Assembly: GCA_945874585.1 (NCBI GenBank)
Contig: CAMCHB010000027.1
Location: 1-11,669 of the forward strand
From: an uncultured Clostridium sp.
GTDB taxonomy: Bacteria > Bacillota > Clostridia > TANB77 > CAG-508
Direction: 5' to 3'
DNA length: 11,669 nt
In this document: in pieces, positions 5,777 to 11,669 of the stretch
Layout of the letters: each line of letters opens with the position of its first letter
Numbering within the stretch: position 1 is the stretch's first letter
Made by a program: the position numbers and the translations under genes
Notes under the pieces: model-generated
Told to the model about the DNA's origin: nothing
Database searches by the model: none
The model's input: the letters and a program-made list of their open reading frames with translations, nothing else

Positions 5777-7867
5777 TTGGGAAATAATGATTTAAACCAG
5801 AGATTTAGATTTAATGCATTATCTGTTATTATATATTTGGTAGGCATTGTCATTATTGTTCAATTGTTCAATTTGCAAATTGTGCAAGGAGAATCTTATC
5901 GACAACAATCTAACACAAAATTAACGAGAGAAAGTGTGCTAGAGGCAGCAAGAGGCTCTATCATGGATCGTACGGGAAATGTTTTAGTAGGAACCAATAT
6001 GGGCTTTCGATTGGAATTATACAAAACCAAAGTTGACACACAAACTTTCAACAACACCATTTATAACATTATTAAAGTACTGGAAAAAAACGGAGATAGC
6101 TATATTGATACATTACCAATCAGTTTGAATCCTTTTGCTTTTCAGTTTAATACGGATGAAGACGTTATTAAGTGGGAAAAGAAAAATAAGATTACAGAAG
6201 GAGCAACAGCAGAACAGGCTTTTTATGAATTAAAAGATAAATATGGTATACAAAATGATTCCATTGAAGAAACCAGAAAAATTATGACAGTGATCTATGC
6301 TATAAAAACAACTGGTTATAGTACAACAAAATCTATTGAATTATCAAGTAATATCAGTCGTACCAGTGTACAAGAGTTTTCAGAACGTTCTGAAGATTTT
6401 CCAGGAGTAGCTGTTTCTACATTACCACTTCGTGATTATAGAACAGGTAATTTAGCTTCTCACATTTTAGGATATGTTGGCAAAATTACAGAGGATGAAT
6501 ACCAGGCTAGAAAAGATCGTTATTCACGTGATGATTATGTAGGAAGAACTGGTATTGAATCTGTTATGGAAGAATATTTAAAAGGTGAAAATGGTGTTCG
6601 TCAAATTGATATGGATGTTGATGGAACCCAGACCGGTGAATACATATCAAAAGAAGCAGTTGCTGGAGACGATGTGGTTTTAACCATTGATTCTAATTTA
6701 CAAAAGGCAGCAGAAGATGCTCTTAAAAACAATATTGAAAAAATTCGAAATGGTGGTTTCTCACAAAGATACAATGCAAAAGGTGGATCTGTTGTGGTAA
6801 CCAATGTAAAAACAGGTGAAATTTTAGCATTAGCTAATTATCCTGATTATAATCCTGGGGCCATTTATCGTGGAGAGGGTTGGAATGAAATTCGAAACGA
6901 TGCTTCAAAACCATTGTTCAACCGTGCTATTTCAGGCGCTTGGGCACCTGGTTCAACTTTTAAAATGGTAACAGCAGTTGCTGGACTAGAAACAGGAGTT
7001 ATCAATAAAAAAGAAAAAATAAACGATGTTGGTGTATACCGTGGAGTACCTAATATTGCACCAGTTTGCTGGATTTGGACGCAAAGTCATCACGGCCATG
7101 GCAGATTAAATGTAGAAGAAGCAATTCAGCATTCTTGTAACTATTTCTTCTATGAAGTAGGTAACCGAATGGGAATCGATAATTTAGATAAATACGTGAA
7201 ATATTTTGGTTTAGGTGAGAAAACAGGTGTTGAATTGCCAAGTGAAACAGCTGGAACTATTGCTTCCAAAGAAACTTCACAGGCAAAAGGAAAGAGATGG
7301 CAAGGTGGTGACATCTTGAATGCATCCATTGGACAGGGCGATAACAACTTTTCACCAATTCAAATGGCTCGTTATATCAGTATCTTAGTAAATGGTGGAC
7401 ATCGTATAGATTTAAGCGTGATAAAATCGGTTGTAAAAGCTGATGGATCAGAAGTACCACGCAATGAAATCAAAGACTTCACAAATAAAAAATTAAATAT
7501 CAATAAAGAAGATGTAGAACAATTGGATATTAGCCAAGACACAATCAATACTGTAATGGAAGGTATGAAATCTGTTGCTGAGGAAGCAGGAGGTACTGCT
7601 TATAATATATTCAAAAACTTTAACATTTCAGTTGGTGGTAAAACAGGTTCTGCAGAAACTTCAACAGGTGATGTAACAGCATGGTTTACAGGTTTTGCAC
7701 CTTTTGATGATCCAGAAATTGCAGTTGTTGTTATGGTAGAAAATGGTGGACATGGTAATTACACAGCAGAGGTTGCAAGAGATATCATTTCCGAATATTT
7801 TGGTATGAACACACAAGTGGTAGAAGAAAATGTACAGGCAGATACCTATACAGAATATGCCAGATAA
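5777..7867 (+). CDS. mrdA: Penicillin-binding protein 2, elongasome transpeptidase
   Basis: A class B penicillin-binding protein that cross-links new peptidoglycan strands during cell elongation, partnered by RodA, MreC and MreD. It has 696 residues: a membrane anchor (about 14-33), a dimerisation or pedestal domain with the RGSIMDR motif (59-65), and a transpeptidase domain (about 330-680). The active-site motifs are intact: S393-T-F-K396, S453-C-N455 and K622-T-G-S625. A TTG start at 5777 is chosen because AGGAGG (5764-5769) sits seven bases upstream and the N-terminus begins just before the anchor. A cysteine- and histidine-rich patch lies just before the second motif (C431, H438, H439, H441, then C454), resembling a metal site reported in some PBP2 proteins. 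It follows mreD by 38 bases. No rodA is present in the window. Confidence 0.95.
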   Translation: MGNNDLNQRFRFNALSVIIYLVGIVIIVQLFNLQIVQGESYRQQSNTKLTRESVLEAARGSIMDRTGNVLVGTNMGFRLELYKTKVDTQTFNNTIYNIIKVLEKNGDSYIDTLPISLNPFAFQFNTDEDVIKWEKKNKITEGATAEQAFYELKDKYGIQNDSIEETRKIMTVIYAIKTTGYSTTKSIELSSNISRTSVQEFSERSEDFPGVAVSTLPLRDYRTGNLASHILGYVGKITEDEYQARKDRYSRDDYVGRTGIESVMEEYLKGENGVRQIDMDVDGTQTGEYISKEAVAGDDVVLTIDSNLQKAAEDALKNNIEKIRNGGFSQRYNAKGGSVVVTNVKTGEILALANYPDYNPGAIYRGEGWNEIRNDASKPLFNRAISGAWAPGSTFKMVTAVAGLETGVINKKEKINDVGVYRGVPNIAPVCWIWTQSHHGHGRLNVEEAIQHSCNYFFYEVGNRMGIDNLDKYVKYFGLGEKTGVELPSETAGTIASKETSQAKGKRWQGGDILNASIGQGDNNFSPIQMARYISILVNGGHRIDLSVIKSVVKADGSEVPRNEIKDFTNKKLNINKEDVEQLDISQDTINTVMEGMKSVAEEAGGTAYNIFKNFNISVGGKTGSAETSTGDVTAWFTGFAPFDDPEIAVVVMVENGGHGNYTAEVARDIISEYFGMNTQVVEENVQADTYTEYAR

Positions 7868-7887
7868 AAAGAAGGGAGTTTAATCAT

Positions 7888-8544
7888 ATGGTAAAGAAAA
7901 AAACATCTACTGAAACAAAAGAAACAAATCATATAAAAATTCAATTGAATAAAGATAAGATTTTGATTAAAATGTCACAAAAAGCAACATATGAAGATAT
8001 TTTAAAAGAAGTTCAGGATAAGTTACCAAAACTAAGCAAATTGTATCAGGATGAGAAAACTCCTATTTATATCGTTGGCAAAAATTTGGACAATGAGCAA
8101 ATGGAAGAATTAGAAAAAATGATTACAGAGAAAATTGATGTTGAAGTCGATTTTGACAGTCCAAAAGAATTGGGACTATCTGGCATTAAGAAAACTTATG
8201 AAGAGGATTTAACCATTTCAGAGGTGAAATTTTATAAAGGTTCTGTTCGATCTGGTATGCGCATGGAATACGAAAAAAGCATAGTTATCATGGGAGATGT
8301 GAATGCAGGGGCAGAAATTATTGCCGGTGGAAACATTGTGATAACAGGTGCTTTAAGAGGACTTGCACATGCAGGTGCGAAAGGCAATACAAAAGCCATT
8401 ATTTGTGCACGAGGAATTGAGACGCCACAGGTACGTATTGCCAACATCGTGAAGGAAATGGATAGTATTCCTGAAATGAATGCAGAGCGATGTGCAAAAC
8501 AGGATTTTGCTCATGTTGAAAATGGAGAAATTGTTATCAATTAG
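7888..8544 (+). CDS. minC: Septum site-determining protein MinC
   Basis: MinC inhibits FtsZ polymerisation so that division does not occur near the poles. It normally acts when recruited to the membrane by MinD. The 218-residue protein has an N-terminal domain (about 14-100) and the diagnostic C-terminal beta-helix (about 113-190): GDVNAGAEIIAGGNIVI (136-152), GALRGLAHAG (154-163), PQVRIA (180-185), and a normal ending FAHVENGEIVIN. The motif expected to read RSGQ, which in E. coli is needed for MinD binding, reads RSGM here (121-124). The start ATG 7888 has AAGGGAG upstream (7872-7878, spacing 9). It is the last gene of the mre run. Unusually, minD, minE and rodA do not follow; the next gene is an aminopeptidase with its own promoter. 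No terminator hairpin is visible after minC. Confidence 0.94.
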   Translation: MVKKKTSTETKETNHIKIQLNKDKILIKMSQKATYEDILKEVQDKLPKLSKLYQDEKTPIYIVGKNLDNEQMEELEKMITEKIDVEVDFDSPKELGLSGIKKTYEEDLTISEVKFYKGSVRSGMRMEYEKSIVIMGDVNAGAEIIAGGNIVITGALRGLAHAGAKGNTKAIICARGIETPQVRIANIVKEMDSIPEMNAERCAKQDFAHVENGEIVIN

Positions 8545-8577
8545 ATGAAAAAAAGGTATCACATAAGAATAAAAGAT

Positions 8578-8605
8578 TTGGTTATATTAAATTTCATAAT
8601 ATAAT
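8578..8605 (+). promoter_or_regulatory. Candidate sigma-A promoter for the M18 aminopeptidase gene
   Basis: TTGGTT (8578-8583) and a perfect TATAAT (8600-8605) are 16 bases apart. Transcription would begin near 8612, giving a leader of about 35 bases. This supports the aminopeptidase gene being expressed separately from the mre operon, although read-through from minC is not excluded because no terminator is visible between them. Confidence 0.55.
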
Positions 8606-8611
8606 AAATTC

Positions 8612-8627
8612 GTATGAGTTATCATAC
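8612..8627 (+). repeat. Hairpin at the predicted 5' end of the aminopeptidase mRNA
   Basis: GTATGA, a four-base loop and TCATAC form a perfect 6-bp stem just before the ribosome binding site (AAGGAAGG, 8632-8639). The stem begins almost exactly where transcription from the TATAAT at 8600-8605 should start, so the mRNA would open with a stem-loop, a known mRNA-stabilising arrangement. No T run follows, so it is not a terminator. Confidence 0.4.
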
Positions 8628-8646
8628 AAGAAAGGAAGGTAAATAG

Positions 8647-10062
8647 ATGGACGAAACAACAAAAGGTGAAAAATTACAAAAAGAACTAATGAATGAAAAA
8701 AGAAATGGCTGGGATTTTGTGTCAGAAGAAAAAAGAGAAGAAATTTTTAAATTTTCAGAGGAGTATAAGTATTTTCTTAACCAGTCAAAAACAGAACGCG
8801 AGGTTGTTGCTTTTGCAAAGGATGTGTTGAGAAAGAATCAATTCCAAGACATTCACGAGGTAGATCATTTAAAAGCAGGAGATCGAGTATTTTTTGTTAA
8901 CCGTGATAAAAGTATCTATATAGCGGTAATTGGAAAAGAACCAATGGAAAAAGGATGCCAAATCATTGGTGCACATGTAGATTCTCCAAGATTGGATTTG
9001 AAGCCAAATCCTTTGTATGAGGAACAAGAATTTGCATTATTTAAAACACATTATTATGGTGGTATTAAAAAATATCAATGGACAACAATTCCACTTGCCA
9101 TTCATGGCGTTATTGTAAAGCCAGATGGAGAAAAAATAACGGTTCGTATTGGAGAAGAAGAAAGTGATCCCGTTTTTACAGTAACCGATTTGTTACCACA
9201 TTTAGCCCAAGATCAAATGGAAAGGAAATTAAAAGAAGGAATTACAGGAGAGGAATTAAATCTATTGATTGGAAGTATACCTTTCCAAGATGATAAAGTT
9301 TCCAACAAAGTGAAATTAAATATTATGAATTTATTACATGAAAAATATGGCATCCGAGAAATTGATTTTCTAAGTTCTGAATTGGAAATTGTTCCAGCAT
9401 TTAAAGCAAGAGATTTAGGATTTGATCGTAGCATGGTAGCTGCTTATGGACAAGATGATAAGATTTGTGCTTATACATCTTTAAGAGGTATTTTGAATGT
9501 TTATAATCCTGAAAAAACAGCAATTTGTATTTTATCAGATAAGGAAGAAATTGGAAGCATGGGCAATACGGGAATGGAATCTCATATGTTTGATTATTTT
9601 GTTTCTGAATTATTAAACAAATTAGAACAAAACCAACCAAATCAATTAGAAAAAGTATTTGCTCATTCTAAGATGTTATCTGCTGATGTGGATGCTGGTT
9701 TGGATCCAACATTTTCTTCTGTATCAGAGCCTCATAATGCTGCACGTATTGGTTATGGTATTGGCTTAAACAAATATACAGGTGCCAGAGGAAAATCAGG
9801 AGCATCTGATGCAAATGCTGAATTTGTAGCAGAAGTTAGAAGATTGTTTGAAGAAAAAGACGTTCGCTATCAATTGTCTGAACTAGGCAAAGTAGATGTT
9901 GGTGGTGGCGGAACAATCGCCTATATATTAGCCAATAAAGGAATTGATGTAATTGATTGTGGTGTACCGGTATTGTGTATGCATTCACCATTTGAAATCA
10001 CAAGTAAATACGATATTTTTATGGCTTACAAAGGCTATGAAGCTTTTTATCAAAATTTCTAA
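8647..10062 (+). CDS. M18 family zinc aminopeptidase
   Basis: A cytoplasmic aminopeptidase of the M18 family (aspartyl aminopeptidase, ApeB/Lap4 type), which removes N-terminal residues, classically acidic ones, from peptides using two zinc ions. The protein has 471 residues, slightly long for the family. Metal-site and catalytic positions are recognisable: H110 and D112 in GAHVDSPRLDLK, a bridging Asp at 270 or 271 in GQDDK, catalytic and metal Glu at 300-301 in DKEEIGS, D347 or D349 in SADVDAG, and H446 in MHSPFEI. The start ATG 8647 has AAGGAAGG seven bases upstream. The gene has its own promoter and a terminator and seems to be monocistronic. Substrate specificity cannot be told from the sequence. 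There is no sign that it is functionally tied to the cell-shape genes upstream. Confidence 0.93.
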   Translation: MDETTKGEKLQKELMNEKRNGWDFVSEEKREEIFKFSEEYKYFLNQSKTEREVVAFAKDVLRKNQFQDIHEVDHLKAGDRVFFVNRDKSIYIAVIGKEPMEKGCQIIGAHVDSPRLDLKPNPLYEEQEFALFKTHYYGGIKKYQWTTIPLAIHGVIVKPDGEKITVRIGEEESDPVFTVTDLLPHLAQDQMERKLKEGITGEELNLLIGSIPFQDDKVSNKVKLNIMNLLHEKYGIREIDFLSSELEIVPAFKARDLGFDRSMVAAYGQDDKICAYTSLRGILNVYNPEKTAICILSDKEEIGSMGNTGMESHMFDYFVSELLNKLEQNQPNQLEKVFAHSKMLSADVDAGLDPTFSSVSEPHNAARIGYGIGLNKYTGARGKSGASDANAEFVAEVRRLFEEKDVRYQLSELGKVDVGGGGTIAYILANKGIDVIDCGVPVLCMHSPFEITSKYDIFMAYKGYEAFYQNF

Positions 10063-10070
10063 AAAAGAAA

Positions 10071-10105
10071 AATCTATACCATTTATTGGTATAGATTCTT
10101 TTTGC
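10071..10105 (+). terminator. Rho-independent terminator after the M18 aminopeptidase
   Basis: AATCTATACC (10071-10080) pairs perfectly with GGTATAGATT (10088-10097) around a seven-base loop, followed by CTTTTTG. It starts eight bases after the aminopeptidase stop codon. Confidence 0.85.
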
Positions 10106-10137
10106 ATAAAAAGGTAAAAAAATAATTGCAAAATAGG

Positions 10138-10166
10138 TTTACGAAAAGAATTAGTTGTAGTATGAT
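10138..10166 (+). promoter_or_regulatory. Candidate promoter for the repeat-containing surface protein
   Basis: TTTACG (10138-10143) and TATGAT (10161-10166) are separated by 17 bases. Transcription would start near 10173, with a leader of about 38 bases before ATG 10211. Both hexamers deviate from consensus, so the promoter is moderate at best. Confidence 0.4.
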
Positions 10167-10210
10167 AAAAGAGTAACAATAGAATAAAAGCAAAAGAGGA
10201 GATAGGAAAA

Positions 10211-11669
10211 ATGAAAAATAAGAAAAAAATAATAAGTATAGCAGTACTTAGTATCCTATTATTAGGAATTACCTTTTTGTGTGTTCACCACTATCCCAAC
10301 AAAGGAGAAAGCCCTGTAACATTAACAACAGAAAAAATCTCTGAAAACAAAGTATTTCCAACGGTTTTGGTGGGTGTTAATCAAAACCAACAATTAGAAG
10401 TACAATCAGAAACAAGTTCTGATGTTACATTTAATACAACAAAAACGTATTTAACAGAAAATGGACAAAACATTATTCGAGTAAATGTAACCGTTGATTA
10501 TGTAGATGGTGTAACCATCGAAAAATTAAAATGGGCTTCCGGAGAACAAAGTTATGAATATATGGCACAAAATGGAACAGATTTGACCTATACAACTGGA
10601 AGCAATCGCATTGAAACCAGTTTTAAAATCAATCAAACCGGTAAGTATACGATATTTATTCAATATGCCAAAGGAGATCAGGCTTACCAAGGTAGACGTA
10701 TTATGACGATAAATAGTTTGGTTAATCCAAGTGCAGAATATCCTAATATTGAAATTATTCGAAACAAGGATAATGGTAGAAAGATAACCATTCATGCAAC
10801 CAATCAATCTTCTAAAATTACTACTTTAAAAATACAAAAAGTAGCAAGCAAAGATGAAACGGTAGATTTTAACACCCAAGGAACTTCTATTGATATCACA
10901 GCTTCTAATGATATCACGGTTGATTATACAGTAGCAGAAGATGGTATTTATAAATTGTATGCGAAATCAGAAGCTGGTTCTTATTCAACTTTAACTACTG
11001 TATTGGCAAAAGATTCTATTATTGTGATGAGTATTGATAAAGATAAAACAAATGGAAGAAAGATTACCATTACAGCTACAGATGGACTAGCCGATATTCA
11101 AATTATGAAGATTGCAAAAGCATCTGATGTAACGGGAACCAATTATTTTGAGACAAATGGGACTAGTATACCGATTACAGCTGGAAGAACCGTAACTGGT
11201 ACATATACTGTACCAGAGGATGGTAATTATATTATTTATGTGAAAGATGCTTTAGGAAATACTTCACAAAGCCAAGTGGTTTTATCTAGTACGGGACATC
11301 CAATTGTAGTTTCTATTACACAAGATTCTGCTAAAGATACTTTATTACATATTACAGCAAAATCTGTATCTGATCCTATTACTGTTTTAAAGGTTGCTTT
11401 GGGACAACAGGAAGTTTCCTATTTTGAAAACAATGGAACTGTATTGGCAATTACTCCGGGTACTGAGGTTTCTGCAGATTATACACTTTCTAAATCTTCT
11501 TATGTGACGGTTTACGCAGAAACAGCTAGTATGAAATATGTGTATCGTCAAAGCTTTGAGATAAGCACAAATGTACCGGTGCAAAGTGTTAGCTTAAATA
11601 AGAAAGAAACAACGATTCAATTAGGTAAGAGCGAAAAATTAGTAGCGACAATCAATCCAAGTAATGCAA
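10211..11669 (+). CDS. Large repeat-containing Ig-like surface protein, 3' end outside window
   Basis: The frame is open from ATG 10211 to the window edge, giving at least 486 residues with no stop. AGGAG (10197-10201) lies nine bases upstream. A lysine-rich N-terminus and a hydrophobic segment (about residues 7-25) form a signal peptide or membrane anchor; the lone Cys at 24 is not in a proper lipobox. After a linker rich in Thr, Ser and Asn, four diverged repeats of about 90 residues follow (about 74-168, 178-266, 269-359, 364-452), sharing an ITITAT-like strand, an NGT-x-I-x-IT segment and a VxxDYTVxEDGxYxIY segment. From about residue 456 a bacterial Ig-like domain of Big_2 type begins (VQSVSLNKKETTIQLG then KLVATINPSNA). 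This is an exported, beta-rich protein, probably an adhesin or a cell-surface stalk. Any enzymatic or anchoring domain would lie beyond the window. No function is assigned. Confidence 0.82.
   Translation, partial: MKNKKKIISIAVLSILLLGITFLCVHHYPNKGESPVTLTTEKISENKVFPTVLVGVNQNQQLEVQSETSSDVTFNTTKTYLTENGQNIIRVNVTVDYVDGVTIEKLKWASGEQSYEYMAQNGTDLTYTTGSNRIETSFKINQTGKYTIFIQYAKGDQAYQGRRIMTINSLVNPSAEYPNIEIIRNKDNGRKITIHATNQSSKITTLKIQKVASKDETVDFNTQGTSIDITASNDITVDYTVAEDGIYKLYAKSEAGSYSTLTTVLAKDSIIVMSIDKDKTNGRKITITATDGLADIQIMKIAKASDVTGTNYFETNGTSIPITAGRTVTGTYTVPEDGNYIIYVKDALGNTSQSQVVLSSTGHPIVVSITQDSAKDTLLHITAKSVSDPITVLKVALGQQEVSYFENNGTVLAITPGTEVSADYTLSKSSYVTVYAETASMKYVYRQSFEISTNVPVQSVSLNKKETTIQLGKSEKLVATINPSNA
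10430..11566 (+). repeat. Four tandem protein-coding repeats of about 276-306 bases
   Basis: Repeats lie at about 10430-10714, 10742-11008, 11015-11287 and 11300-11566. The shared Gly of the NGT or QGT segment is at residues 122, 224, 317 and 409, so the period is about 92-102 residues. The second and third copies remain similar at the DNA level at their start (AATGGTAGAAAGATAACCAT at 10772 versus AATGGAAGAAAGATTACCAT at 11051, 279 bases apart), which suggests duplication of a module. The first and fourth copies are more diverged. Confidence 0.7.

Noticed and set aside
1..11669. A mobile element, defence island or novel biosynthetic cluster
   Set aside because: No transposase, integrase, phage, toxin-antitoxin, CRISPR or nuclease-effector genes are seen. 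The gene content is a conserved cell-shape cluster plus an aminopeptidase and a surface protein.

Overview
The window is AT-rich DNA from a low-GC Gram-positive bacterium, most likely an anaerobic member of the Clostridia (Bacillota). Supporting signs are strong AGGAGG-type ribosome binding sites, frequent GTG and TTG starts, a MecA adaptor, a DUF4321 membrane protein, and the clostridial gene order DUF4321-radC-mreB-mreC-mreD-mrdA-minC. No mobile element, CRISPR array, tRNA or rRNA was seen. This is mainly a housekeeping cell-wall and cell-shape region, and I do not see a new defence or biosynthetic system in it.

Layout. Bases 1-205 hold a possible tail of an upstream gene and a promoter. 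Bases 206-1225 encode a membrane-anchored M23 peptidoglycan endopeptidase. It converges on a minus-strand mecA (1909 down to about 1278), and the two share a bidirectional terminator at 1235-1264. Bases 1910-2278 are a divergent intergenic region with two -10 elements and two dyads. From 2279 to 8544 a plus-strand run encodes DUF4321, RadC, MreB, MreC, MreD, PBP2 and MinC, mostly with short gaps and good ribosome binding sites, so it is probably one operon. An M18 aminopeptidase (8647-10062) has its own promoter, a hairpin at the predicted 5' end of its mRNA, and a clear terminator. From 10211 a large surface protein made of tandem repeats runs off the end of the window.

How the genes work together. 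MreB, MreC, MreD and PBP2 form the core of the elongasome, which makes lateral wall peptidoglycan. MinC inhibits FtsZ at wrong division sites. The M23 enzyme remodels the same peptidoglycan. MecA is a ClpC adaptor in regulated proteolysis.

The most notable observations are: (1) three genes (mecA near its 3' end, radC, mreD) each carry a one-base frameshift, which means either gene decay or, more likely, consensus errors in the assembly; (2) minC has no minD or minE after it, and its expected RSGQ motif for MinD binding reads RSGM; (3) the terminal surface protein carries four diverged repeats of about 92 residues before a Big_2-like Ig domain.
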